Assembly (NCBI GenBank): GCA_020746875.1
Contig: JAGTJL010000014.1
Span: 434,001 to 498,000 of the forward strand
Reading direction: 5' to 3'
Length of the DNA: 64,000 nucleotides
DNA from: Rhexocercosporidium sp. MPI-PUGE-AT-0058
Taxonomy: Eukaryota; Ascomycota; Leotiomycetes; Helotiales
Under the pieces are notes generated by a model that saw only the letters and a program-made list of their open reading frames with translations, was not told the origin of the DNA and searched no databases. The first letter of the stretch is position 1. Every line of letters begins with the position of its first letter. Below are positions 12,201 to 25,137 of the stretch, piece after piece. The position numbers were made by a program, and so were the translations under genes.

Positions 12201-12936
12201 CGTGGAGGAGGGAATCGCGGATCTCAAGCGCGAGAAGGAGATTCGTTTGTCGCTTGGTGTTTACGTTCCTCTTTCGCGGGAAGCTAATCTTGGATTGGCT
12301 TATATGCTGCAAGGAGAATTGGCATTGTGTGAAACCTTACTCGTTGAGAGCTTAGGGACGCGAGAGAAGATATTCGGCAAAAATGACAAGGAGTCTTTCA
12401 GGTATGGCCGGATGCTCCACGTTCCTGCAGCCAAATCTCACATGCTTTCAGAACTGGGCGGATTCTGTATGCGCTTGGGAATCTGCGTTTCCTTCAAGGG
12501 AAATTTGACGAAAGCTATGCTTGTCATCAGCAGGCGTGGGAACAGTTTCGCTCAACAATCGGCGATCGCAACCATCGTACCGCAGATGTGGCACACAGGA
12601 TTGCGGAGCATCTCATTAGGCTGCAGCGCCATGAAGATGCAGTGTAAGCCGAGCCAGCCGCCTGCCTCATAACGAACATTGTTAATTGGGTTTAGTAACG
12701 TTATAAACGATGCGCTGAAGACATGGTCTTTTGATCCCGAAAGCTACAAGCCCGAGCTGGCGAGAACAACATTTCTGAAAGCGAGACTGCTAGCGAAGTT
12801 GGGGAAGACGCAGAAAGCCGCTGTGACTTTGAAAGTGGCTTGTCGTCTTCGCAAGGAAGTGACGGGCAAAGTAGAGGATAGTTCCTCGTTGACATCAGAA
12901 GACTTTGATAGATTAGTAGCCTTTTGGTCTCGATAA
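9230..12936 (+). CDS. NLR-like protein: alpha/beta hydrolase, NB-ARC, TPR
   Basis: Proposed exons: 9230-9252 (tentative), 9350-9578, 9637-10020, 10069-10252, 10311-10373, 10427-12401, 12452-12643 and 12696-12936, about 1096 residues. All internal joins are in phase. Residues ~10-250 form a DUF676/PGAP1-type hydrolase: 'LIPGIGITSIETW', then nucleophile Ser96 in CHSLGG, then GIVFLSTPHM. NB-ARC follows: P-loop GMGGLGKT (~385-392), Walker B LIIFDNAD (~480), LTTSR and GVPMAISQMAG. The C-terminal ~270 residues are TPR-like helices (e.g. YALGNLRFLQGKFDESYACHQQAW). This architecture is known in fungal STAND receptors linked to non-self recognition and cell death, where the hydrolase acts as effector or sensor. 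The first exon rests only on a branch site and phase, so the true start may differ. Confidence 0.82.
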
Positions 12937-14798
12937 TGATGCAAATCTGTGGTACCTAAGCCGCTATTACTTCCTCATCAACTCATATCCAAGTGCGAGG
13001 TTGCCGGTTATCTTTCTGCTGTACCGCTTGTGTGTTATCTACGCAATGCTTGCTAAAGAAGTCAGTCCTTCGTATAAATCAACCAGAGCTTAACTTTACT
13101 TCTAGGTAAAAGTCGCGTATTTACTCGGTAAATGCAGGGTTATTGGGAATCTCGGGGGATCAAGAAAAGACGTTTGACGAAGTTAATTTAATCGAGCGCG
13201 CTTTAGCTTAGGGTTTTATACAATTCTCTTAGGATTGTAAATTAATGCTCTAATACGCAAATAAATACTTGGTTTTTAGAATACTTGTCGCGTATAAGTA
13301 TTAATTACGGTTTAATAGCGCTATTAAAGGCTAAGTTTAAAAAGTTAAATCCATTTCAATAGTAATATAATTGCTAGTTTTTTTTGGAAAAAAATTCTGT
13401 AAATAATTCACTTCCTTCCTATCCTGTGATGAGTAGCTTCGGCTCCCCCCCCGGGCGAGTACGAATACCTTGGATTATTAGTAATACCCATTTTTTGTAT
13501 TATTTTAATTTTAATAGTACAGAGTACATCATCATGAGGGTCTTGCGGGGATTCCGTGATTCCGGGTTCGCAATTCAGAACAGGGCGATCAACTTGCAGA
13601 AGAAGAACATGATACACTAAGACGGCTCGTTCAGCACAATACCAATCAACTTCCCTGAATACCTGAGCATCGTACCCTGGAACCAACAAATGGTGGCGCA
13701 AGAAAACCAACTAACCTTCTGCATTTGCAAGACCTCTCTGCCTATCGTGTGCCTCGAAATCCCATATCCCCTCATTAAGTCATTCGGGAAGAAGTCGTGA
13801 GTGGATTGCTCTTACTAGAAGGTGTCGGCGCTAAAACTTGCATTGGAAATACAAACACCAAAATCAAAGATAAATTCAGTGCCTCAAGAGACCCCGGCCC
13901 GCAAGAAGTCAGGAACACCACAGGCGCTCTCAATGCTACTTGAACTTCGTCATAAAGACAGAAAAAAAAGCTTTATTTTAAATCCCAAACCAAAAATTTA
14001 TCTCGAAATCTCACGGGGTCAAGAGAACTTTGCAAATATTCAAAAAGATTCATTGCAATTGTCTTGAATCAAGTGTGTTTATCGTACAGATCTCAGACGC
14101 CGCTTGGTGTTTTTAGCACCCCATCTCCTGAAGGCCGTAAGTCATAATTTACCCCTGTTGTTAGAAAGGTGAGGACTAAGGGACGGAAGTCAAGGGCAAT
14201 GGATGTGTTCCCAAGAGCTATCTTTAGAGTTTGTAGAAGCAGAATGATTAACTTATGCGGGTTTCCCGTGCATGTTCGCATGAAACACAATAGGGACTCA
14301 TCCCGCTCATCAAGACAAACATTTAGTGAAATCTGTCAAGATATCTCAATATCTTTGGTATCTATCACCCACCAGTCTCCACAGAACAGTGGACCATACA
14401 GTCTACCTGTATTCTTTAGTCCCACAAATTCGAAGTTGTTAAGCCTTGTTATGAGCAACTTCGCTTATAATTATAGTGTAAACCTTTCAAGAGATAATGT
14501 AATCGACTTTTGAATCTAAATACTCTGTTGTCTTCTCGCTTCATATGATAAAGTGGTAATATTAGGTTCGCCTATTGATGTTGAAGCCGGGGAATTCCAT
14601 CCAAGAGCAGAGGCTGGGACTGCTTGAGAGAGAGACATGCATATATATCCGTGTGCCGTAACATACATAACTAGGTAGCTAGCTCATCACATACAGAGTT
14701 TCAATTGAAGTCACCAAATGAACGCCTGCAGAAAAAGATTTAAATGCATTCTTTGGTGAAATTTCCCTGATATAATTAGAGCGAGAAATACCAGATCG
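12937..14798. other. Gene-poor, AT-rich stretch
   Basis: About 1.9 kb without a supportable gene. The part from about 13080 to 13400 is strongly AT-rich with many TA steps and isolated CGCG islands, as left by RIP-type mutation of old repeats. A 10-base run of C (with a short G-rich start) sits near 13445. Open frames at 13822-14067 and 14169-14513 show no family signal. Confidence 0.45.
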
Positions 14799-17700
14799 TT
14801 ATGAAGCATCTACAAAGTCCAACTCGTCGTCAAGGTCCGAAGCTTGGTCGTCAGCTATGTCGATATCGCCACTAAATTTACCTCCTGAAGGCGATGTAAT
14901 CTCTCTATCATCTGTACTCCGCGCTCCAAAGAAAGGATGACTTTCGTGCAAGGGCCTCCCCTGGCAGATGTAACCCACTGGCGTGTGCATTATGTCTTGC
15001 CCCTTGCGGCGGACGGTAAGCCACTCCTGTAGGAAGTCGACAGGATTATTGCTAAAGACTCGCATGTCTTTCGAACGCTCCTGCGGACACTTTGTACCGA
15101 ACCTATCTTCTAGCTGCAAGTATTTGGTCAGAGAAGAACAATCCGGAAAGTCAATGTACAGCCGGCCAGCGAAAATTCCAAGTTCAATGGGGAGCCAGTC
15201 GGGTGCTTTGTACCCGACTGGTAGACAAGGGAGAACATAATATGAAAGCCTGTTGAAATGCAGCATGTGTTTTGTGACAGGTGCAGCGTACGCAATCAGG
15301 TGCACTACCGGTTTTATCGCTGCTCGTATCACGGGAATCAAAATCTCGGCCTCTTCGGAGATAACTATGAGGGCGGTATTGTTCGAGGGGTTCCACAGGA
15401 TCCATTCAACAGGGCGCTGTAGAAGACATTCCTCAGTACAGATTGTGGCATGGAATGAATGATAGGCTATAACTTACGAGAAAGTCATCGTTTGAGATAC
15501 GGTTACCAAGTTCAATAGTGCGCATGAACTCAGCCGAGACGTACAGCTGCGATTTAGAGCGTTGAACTTTATATTTTCGCCCGATGCTCGTCCGTGCTAG
15601 GGCATCATAGGCGTGTTCGTACCCCTTTCCACCAGCAAGGGTGCCAGTTGTAGCGAAGAGAAAGACCGCTGGATGCAGACTTGAGAATTCGAGAGCTTTG
15701 TAGTGCGTCGGCTTCTGAACTTGGCGTATCTGCTCGACTTGGAATTCGACCTCTCGCTCCTGCTCTACTTCTTCCAATGCCGAGCTAGGAATACGGCCCT
15801 CATTACCATTTGCTGCTCTTCCTTGCTTCTCAAGCTCCTCTATAAAACCCCTCAGCTCCGTGGAGGGTGTGTCAGTGAGGGAGCTCGGCTGGATGTCTGT
15901 CACTTCTCCGTACAGCTGCTCAAGGGTCTGGCGCTCCGGATGTTGTATAATTTTGAGATAAGCTTCTCGGTGGCGCTTCTTTGTCAGAAAGTTCATATAT
16001 CTCCATTGGGCATCCGTCCTGCGGCAGAAATCAGTTCCTTGTGCAAGATACAGATGTTGCAAGTGCTCATTTGCACGGCAGGTCTGTTCTAGAAGCCAGC
16101 ACAGGACGTGAGAGGAATCGATACGAGGAGAGTCAACCTGCTCTCCATGTCTCTTTTTGTACACGTCGAGGATACTCTGATGGACTTCGGGTGGGGCAAG
16201 GAAAACGATAGATTGGGAAGTTCCCAGTTGTCGCAGCCTCATCGCAGCTGGTTTTGTTAGGCATGCGTTAATCAGAGAGATGATCAGCAGTCGGCTTACC
16301 TTGCATCGTGTGATCTTTCGTCTGGCCAAGAGCTAGGGTGATTGCTCCACGGGCTCTTTGGGGCAGCTTCAAATCTATTCCACGAGTATGTGCTTCGTCA
16401 ATGTACACAAGACATTCATCAAGGTTTTCGGCAAAAGGGGTAGCAAGCAGTGGGACTACCTCCTTGCCTCCTCGATACTGGACCCAGGCCCTGTTGTCAG
16501 CACCGAAATAGACCGCTGCTTTGGCTCCCGTGTCTATATCTAGCCATGCCCTAACGAGATTGCGATTGTTCATCTCGAGGATATAAGCACCGGCGTCAAT
16601 GAGAATTCTAACTTCCATGCCCGCCATCTCTCGCAGAAGTTCAACCTCCGTCAGGCGCTTTCCCTGCCAAGCTGCACGTTTGTACCGCCGGTTACGGCTT
16701 TGTAAAATGTAGGTGAGCACTTCTGCATTAGTTTGGCACAAACTTGGTAGGTCATCTTGCTTAATATTCAGTGGGAGCATCATCTTGTTATCATTTGTGC
16801 CGCTGAACCCAGTTGTCCTCGCGCACGAGATTCCATCTCCTAGTCCGGATTTGGAGAACAAGGGCAGGTCCCATCCCGAAGCCTGTAACTTGGTGCCAAA
16901 TTGCTTAGCATGAGCAGGGAAGACAAAGTTGTTCATGTAATGATCAAGAACGCTTCGGTTGAGCCGAAGGTGACGCCAAAGTTCCTCAACTTGTCCTTGG
17001 TCATCTCCATTAATTACGTTCCAGTGATGCAAGGCTTGCGGTAGTGTATCAGAGACGCAAGTCCATCTATCATACTCTGCTGCTGGATCATCAGATTTCA
17101 AGACATGCTGTAAACCTTCGCGGAACTGCGATATGCTGAGGCCCGCGTAATAGAAAGCCAGGCAAGTGAAAAGGATAGAGACATCGGGATGGCCGAACTC
17201 TGCCTGCTCAGATGGGACGCCTTTGGCGTCGAAAGGGACTGCAATAGGTTGTCTGTTTGGGTGCAGGCCATACTGCACGTTCCATCTTTTCTTCAGGCAG
17301 AGTAAGAGGATCCTATTCAAGAGCAAGCCACGGATGAGAAGAATGGTCTTGCGAGCCGATGTTTTATCTGAGAAAAGACCCAATACATGATCCATGAGCT
17401 CAAAGTCAAGGTTCTCCTGCGATAACACGCGCTTGATATCATGTCTGCTCGCGGTTGAGTTGGCCACACGAAGGAACGAAATCCGCCCGTCGCAAATGTC
17501 TTCTATGATGCGGTGTAGCAAAGCGTCTTCCACGTCTCTTCGGAGGAGATGAATCATAGGAAATCCGCCTTGTCTTTTGACAACCTCAATACTCTGGGGA
17601 AAGTCACGCTGCAAATCCGGAAGATGGTCCTCCACCAGCGATAGCAGTATCTGTGCAGCCCCCCAACGGTGAGGGTGTCCATCGACGGTTATTTGTGGCC

Positions 17701-20700
17701 CACTGGGATAGATTAATTGTGTCTTGACCGCCAAGCTAAAGTCTGATTCATCAAGGACATCGCGACAAGTGTCAGTTAACCATGATTGAAATTTGACCAT
17801 CTCCCTCGCTTCATCAAACTTGGAATCTGCAAGGCGTTGGAGCCCGCTGAGCTTATACGACAAGATGTGCTCGGGAGTAGTAAGAATAACACCACAACAT
17901 TGAAGGATTTCGTGATGGTGTGCGGCGTACAGTCGTAGCATATTCGGGGTGGTTAAAGTCCGGCGAGAGAATTGAATGTGCCTGATCTCTCGACCTACTA
18001 GACCTCCTAGTCTAGACTGAACTGTTTGGGCAGTCTGCAGTAGAAGTGCCTTTGGCACAATAAGGCGGGAGAGCTGCTTTCTGTCTGCTAGGACGGCCAC
18101 AGCCATAGGTACAATGCAGGAGGTTTTCCCTAAATATTTGTCAGTCTGCTAATGTTCGAATCTATGTCAAAGTTGAGAACACCTGGATCATAGATAGTGC
18201 GTTGAGTCTACAGGTTGATTAGCTTACCTTGGCCCATGTTCATTTGTAAAACAGAGTTTGATCCAGAAGCAGGTGATATAATGGCATTTGCGACGTCTAC
18301 CTGCTCGCAGCGGATCAGGAGATCGCTTTCAATCTCAAGGAGCAACCAGTCAGGGAACTCCAAGGGTCTCCAGTTTTCGTGACCAGCGTTTCGCCATTCC
18401 TGAGACAGCTTATGATAATCTCCTCGTAACTGGGCATGTCTGATTCGGAGGAGCCTTTGAAGAGTCGTAGCCAAGATACCATATGAAACCAAAGCTTCTT
18501 TCATTTCGCTCCCAAAATAGTGATCAGAGCTCGAACGGAGTTGTTCAAGAACTGTTGTCGGGGTGGTGCTCGGCCACAAACCACCCAATTTAAGCCACTG
18601 GAAGCGATCGTCCTCAGCAGATAAGGCGTTTTTAATTTGCTCAAACTGATGATTTAGAGCCGCTCGGACGTTTTCTATTTCCTCTCTGACGGAATCGATA
18701 GCTGGCGGCATCTCTTGAAGTTGTGGCTTGTCGCTGACATTGTTCAGGGCAAGAAGGCTCTTCTTCAAGTCATTTCCATATTGCTGTCGTAGAACGTCCA
18801 AGGATCCGGTAAACGAATCCAGGATGTTACTAAGCTCGGCAGTCTCTTTAGACCAGGTAGGTTTTGGAGAGACACTATGCTGTTTGCTGGGAAAACATAC
18901 ACCTCGAGATAGGTCGTCACTAAGTAGTGCTCCAAAGGACAAATGGTGTAGAGGAAACGCCGCGGGCTTCACTAAGAGATCTGATATTGATGGGATAATA
19001 GAGCCACGGTCAGGGCAGTAGAATGGCACAGGTTGCATATTCCATGCTTGTGGTATCTGCTTGTCGTTCGCGCCTTTATGGCGATCCATGATTTTCTGAG
19101 CTTGAACAACATACTCCGAAAGCCGCAAATTCCAATGCAGGCGTTGCCACTCAGGAAGAATTCTCTCCACGGCTAGCTTGCTGTTAAGGACTGTTGACTC
19201 AAAACTTTCTGCTGATGGTTCCGAGCTGGGCCATTGCTCTAGGAGAAAGGAGACCAGGCGCCTCCCTTCGGCCTCGCACAAATTTCGATGCTCCTCTTGA
19301 ATCAGACATTGCTGTTTTTTGTTCTTTTTCATACCTTTTCCAATTACGGGATAGTCGGTTGCGATAAGTTGAAGAAGCAGTTCAGGCGATGGAGGCTCAA
19401 ACGCCTTGAGTCCAGTGAAGAAAGGACAGACTGGCGGCTGCAAGGCCCTCAGCTCATCCAAGCCAGCGAATGCGGCCAGCCACCGAATCACGTTCATATC
19501 AGTCTTTGTGCCAAATGACAACAAGCAGAGTCGAAAAATCAGCTCATACGAACCCTTGGGAGTATTTCGACATAGATTCACAAGACTGCCCCAATTTTCG
19601 CCGATATCATTCTCCATCAAATCGAGGAGGCAACTCGAGTGCTTTTCTGAATGCGAATTGCTTTGGCAAAACCCTCCAATGAATTTCCAATCTTGAAGAA
19701 TAGCTGCCAGCTTTTTTTTCGTGTAAGCATGGAACGGCTGATTCCGCACGAGTGCCACGGTTTGATAGACATTGGTGGCTTGGAGCAAGCTGATATGTCG
19801 ATCTCTAGGACTATAAACCATGTCCTTCCTGGCTGACTGTCCTAAAGGACCAGCATTGCCACGTTCATAGAGAGATCGCTGGAGCTGACCACGCTTTCGG
19901 AGGTGCGAGGGAACCTGAATATCTAAATCCACCACTTCACCTTCGCCAGAAAAGGCTCGGAGCCGATTTGATTTGGCCAGTATGTCTAAGACAAGACCTT
20001 CGTACCTATCGTGTTGAATGCTCATGGTTAGGTGTTGGTCCCACGTGGTGGTCTGGAGACGTTTCTTGTCCTTTGGGTAATACTCTCTAGCCATGCTCAA
20101 ACTGCCGATGACCTTAAGAATGGACGCAAGACCGTCGCTTATTGGCGTCCAGGGCTGGCAATAGCCTGACCTAAGCGTATGCAGAGCTTCCTCTGTACCA
20201 GTGCGCCCAGTGAGAGGATCAGGCAAAACAAATGAGGTGAATGCATGGAACTGGGCTTTGGAGTAGAGTAGGCGCGGCTCAGGCGGGCATGACAACCTTC
20301 CCAGAACATTGTCAATTCCGAATGTGCCATATTCGGTAGTGCTGCTCGCTCGAACTGCAACATGCATACCATGACGCTTGTAGCTTAAATTCCCTAGAGG
20401 AGTAATGATACTTCGTTGCTCGGGGTTGGCGACGTTACGAAGCACAATCTTACTCAGTAGTCCGTACAGTGTCCCCGCATCTTGGTTGGGATCGATCTCT
20501 GCATGCAGTTCTCTACACTCCAGAAGTTTGTTTTTATTGACAAAGAAAGAGAGTTCGAGGTGCCGCATTTCGACCGAGAGCCTCCCCATTGCGGGCTGGA
20601 ACACCGTCAACCGCTGGGGATCCTCGAAGTGGCGAAATATATTGGCTACGCGCATGCAAAGTGCTGAATGCGGATCGACTAGGGCAACTCGATTTCGGTA

Positions 20701-23700
20701 CACCCGGTGGTTGGAGATATCTAGAACCCAGTCGCTCTTCCGAGCCCTCCATATGACAGGTTTTCTTCGGATCTCCAGCCGCTTTGTGCGGATATTCAGC
20801 CAGTGTACGCAATTTTCGATGAGGCCCGAGGGCAGATCAAACTTATCTCCGTCCATAAACAAACGCCGAGGAACATATTCTAGAAGATTGTCGCCGATAA
20901 GAGCTCTAATGACCACTTTCTTCCCACGGAGGCCAAAATGAACTTCGTTACTGAGTACACGCGTTGCCATGACGTGGCTCATACCACTCAGTGAAGAGGG
21001 AAAGGTTAGAAGGTGCTGATTCCCGAAGAGCTCCTTAACATCTTCAGAAGCTCTAATATCCAAGGGCAGTTTCCCTAGTGGCTTTCCATCCACAAGGAGG
21101 TGCCCCTCAATAAAGTTGTAGTGCACCACCTGAGGAACGGTAAACTTGTTCGCTGTACTAGTGATGACCGACATGACCCATCTATGGTTCGGGGACGAGA
21201 GGAACTGCCAACGCGAATAAGTCCTCCCAAGAGAATTGCTAGGATCAGACCAAATTTTGTTGATTGCAGCTCCAAGGCTATCATAGTTGGATTTAATGGA
21301 CTTTTGAATAAGTCGTCGTAGTCGATATGCCATTTTCGCATCTCTGACCATCATATTTTTCAGGTTCAAGGGGAGCTTGGCAAGATCTACTACGAGATTC
21401 TCTTGCAAAGCTACAGAAGCTTGAACGAAAGAACTCAGGTTCTCTGCATTCATTTCAGAAAGAGATGTAAATATGGTGAATGTCCTTCGGCAAAGCAGAG
21501 CGGCCCAGAATCCGTACCTCGCCGCCCTCTCTGCTGCGTCAGCCTCCAGTGCAGTCCTCACCTCGTCACGAAGATGAGAAATCCATTGCAAAGTTGACTC
21601 TCGGGCGGTCTTGAGCAACAATTCTGCAGCCTGACGATGGTGGCCCAGGCCTAAGTCAAAGAGTCGAAGACTGAGGGTGATGAGCATTTCCATACAGTGC
21701 ATTTCGCGCCAGTTGGTCCGTATATTGCGAAGACGGCCATCGATCTGCTCCGTCAGACGCTGACAAAACGATGGATCTCGGAATACAACGTGAGCATCTC
21801 GCAGATCATTGGCATCATTCTGTGCTGGGCCTGCTTGCACAGCGAGGTGATTGAAGATAAGCATGGTATCCTCGGTGCTAAAGTTTATGTTCGACGCACC
21901 CAACTCTACCAGCATGGTGAGCCACCGACGAGTGCTGCCAGAACGTAATCTTTGATATGCCATGAACTCGTGAATGGAAATGTCTGCCGGACATTTCGTT
22001 TGGCTGGCAACGATCTCGTAGGATGACGGCCCATTAAGGTTGGGACGGGGGTGTATTGACGATTCAACGATTGAGGTTAGTAGACTCTGTGGAACGTGGG
22101 TTCCACACAGATGTTGAAATGTGAGTGGTCTGTCAAGATCCTTCAGCCATACTCCAGATGTAGAATCGTAGTATGCAAAGTCTAAGCCCTGTGGCAAAAG
22201 AACATCAGAGAGATCGACCTTCATTTTGAGTGCTTTGAAATGGGTCTGGAGAAATGATTTCTTTGTTGATGCAAGCGACACACCATCCATGGTAGACACC
22301 GCATAAGGTTGAAGCTTTGAGTAGTCTTTCAGTAGCATGGTTGGTGGCGAATTTTTTGGTCTGCTTGGATGTGCCAGATCGTTGAATATCCTGAATGTTG
22401 TATTTCGATATGCTGCTATGTAGTTGGAAATTCCAAGCTCCAGTATTACTGCAGCTTTTTGAGCTTTATTTGTGGGGAGGAAGTCTTCATGGATAGCGAT
22501 TTTCATTTTTTTCCGACAGCGCCAATGCCAGCACTTTTTGCAACCTCTGATATCGCGAGATCCATCAGGGTTTTTCTTGCAGACGCAGATGCGGCTCGAA
22601 ATCTCTTGGCTCAGTTCGTCATATTCGCGGCAAGCTTTTTTCCATTCTAATTCCTTGTTTCTGCGAGACTTGTCCGAGCCTTCTTCGACCCGTCTCTGTA
22701 GTTTGCACAACCGAGCAGACTGCCCTACACATCGAGCAGCGAAGCAGTCCTCATCAATGTCGCTGAAGATTGTCTTGTGAGCAAATCGGCAGTCTTTAAC
22801 CCTGCTCTGGAGGTGACTCTGTATACCTTGGAGGCGCTGCATGCTTGAAAACTTGGGGAGATGTAGAACATCCAGCAGCACAGGGCTGAAAACTGGGGCG
22901 TAATCGGCGAGGAGGGGACAGATACTAATGATGCACTTGTCCATCTGGACCCAGAGGTCAAAGACAGTCAATATCATGATGCTTATTTGCTCTGGATTAG
23001 AGTTATAAGCATCTCCAACGATAGCGAATACATTGATAATCGAATCCGCCAACTGTACGCAACGAGCTCCAAGATCTACCCCCGGTCCAAGGGACAATAG
23101 CGATTCATTCTCGATGCTTTCTTCTAACTGTGCCAAGGAGAAGTAGCGGTCAGTAAACTTGGTGACTTGTTCCATGGTGCCATCACCCGAGGGAGGAATT
23201 TGGAGCGATGCAAGGTCTGGCCGATGTGCGAGAGGTAGAGCGAGAAGGGTTCTAAGGTACGCTCCGCTGCTCGGAAGGGAAATTTGGAGATCCTTCTCAT
23301 TAGCGTGGGATGGAAGTGGTGCGATAGATCGCTCAAACGTCGTCTTGAAGTGTGCCCAGGCCGATTCCACCTGAAAGGTAGCCTTCTCGATAATTTCCTT
23401 GGCCATTGGACCGACAGAGTTGAAGAAGTGGCTGTAAATGGCAGAGGCGGAAGGGGTCCGAGCCTTGTCCATCTCCAATTTTGCAAGGCGGCGGCACAAC
23501 TTGGCTCTGAGCATCAAGGTCAACTCTGGAGCAAGGTGGCCTGCAGAGTCCTCGAGAAGCTGGGCAAGAACAACGCAAATGAAGAACTTATAGTAGGCCC
23601 GTCCAGACTCGTTACCGAGGACAAGGCAGAGCTGGCGCTGGGTGGCGATTCTAAGAACAAGCCAAAACGGTAGTCTTCTCCATGGAAGTTCCGCGTTGTG

Positions 23701-24443
23701 TATATTGACATCATCCCGTACTCGCTTCCTTATCCTGGTCACATCGACAGAGGATCCTACAGCTTCAAGCAAGGACATCAGCATTTGCGTAATGAGAGCA
23801 GGATCAGTAGTATCCCGAGCCTCGACGATGGAGACTTTCGCCTTTCTAGAACGTGCTTCGAAACGTTTCAGAGGCTCCATGCTGGCCTGCTCCAAAAAGG
23901 TGGCAAGACTCTCCTGGAAGCTCTCCTTAAGAAATTCCGCGAGAGGCAGTTCAACGGCGCGACCGGGGAAGTCCCACTGAAGACAATTCTCGGCTGCTAG
24001 GACATCTTCGGAAGAAGGCGATGCTTCGAAGACTTCCACAACAATAGTCTCTCTATCATCCCTAGGTTATACACCTTAGTTTAATACTTCAACTGAGTCG
24101 TAAGACGTAATTACAGTGTACGACGTCGAACAAGGAGTGCTGCATTCTGTTCCACAGCGTGTAAGATGAGAAGACCATTTCCTTGAAGATTCTTCAGTTC
24201 TTGTAGCACCAATGCCTTGTCGAGACGGCCGCTTGAATTGAGATCGAGGCAAATACGAAGGGAATGTTGAACAGCAATCCAAGTGTCCCCGGATACTGGA
24301 TCTGCGAACTTTCTCAAGGTGTCGCAGGCATGGATGAGGCGGGCAAGAATGTTGTTTTGAATGCCCTCAAGGTCTATATCTCGATGACCAGGTAGCTTGG
24401 GCGGAAGGACTAAATGGTTGAACACCGACTCGAGCAAGGCCAT
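14799..24443 (-). CDS. DUF3638/DUF3645 giant protein (annotated elsewhere as ubiquitinyl hydrolase)
   Basis: Five exons on the minus strand: 24443-24115, 24061-18228, 18129-16300, 16247-15478 and 15416-14799, giving 3126 residues, the size usual for this fungal family. Introns are 53, 98, 52 and 61 bp and every join is in phase. The N-terminus 'VFNHLVLPPKLPG' and the following 'AENCLQWDFPGRAVELPLAEF' are typical. A cysteine cluster lies near residues 597-632. The DUF3638 core starts at 'LQMNMGQGKTSCIVP' (~2050), split by intron 2, and 'VLDESDFSL' follows near 2181. DUF3645 contains 'YIDEAHTRGIDLKLP' (~2632), split from 'MQAAMRLRQLG' by intron 3. InterPro-type labels call the family ubiquitinyl hydrolase. 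I see no obvious deubiquitinase catalytic motif; the visible motifs look like an NTPase motor. It is divergent from the dynamin-like relic. Confidence 0.9.
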
Positions 24444-25137
24444 AATCGCTAGCAGAGCACGAAATACGTTGCTAATTGGGATGAGCAGAGTTGTAAAGCT
24501 CACTCTACGCACGAACTGTGGGACAGCAGCCTGACTTGATTCAGTTGTGCAGATAAGTCGCACACGTCACTCACGTCGTACAACGGTACACACAACATCC
24601 TCACGACCTGAGTTGTCCACCACTAGAAACTCACAAAGGCGATGCAGGCGAAGTGCTGTTGGTATGGGACGGACCAAGCGGATTGGGTGGATCTTTCGCG
24701 TTGGAAAGCACAAGCCGCCGACCTTGCCAATGAAGCATAGCGTAGCCCCCAACAACGAATCACCTTTTGTTCTACCATTCGCTGTTGGTTGGCATGGGGG
24801 TGGATTCCCCAGCTCTGCATCCCACCCACAATACAGTCGCTTGCAAAACCGCCTTCCCCTCCACGCGCTTGGGCTTCTCCTTCTCGTGCAGTCCACCTGG
24901 CTAGGCGAAAATAGCTAGCGCAGAGCATGGATTATGGAAGCAAGCTGGCAAGTCCAACTATGCGAAAATATTACTAAGCAGCTTAAATGTATGAGTTATC
25001 AAGCTAAGTCACCCTCGTGAGGGAGTAGAGCCCACTGATGCCCAATACGCCCAAATAATTCCAGTGTGATAAGTATACGAAGCAGATTCAACATTCGTTT
25101 CAAGCCAGATTATTTTTACCTTGTCCTCGGCACAAGA
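24444..25137. other. Divergent intergenic region
   Basis: About 700 bp between the start of the giant gene and the dynamin-like relic. It should contain the promoter of the giant gene. Overlapping short open frames in several phases around 24550-24930 show no family signal. Confidence 0.4.

Noticed and set aside
20405..20941. 178-codon open frame opposite the giant gene
   Set aside because: Antisense shadow of a strongly supported exon; the peptide is rich in Ser and Arg, as such shadows often are.
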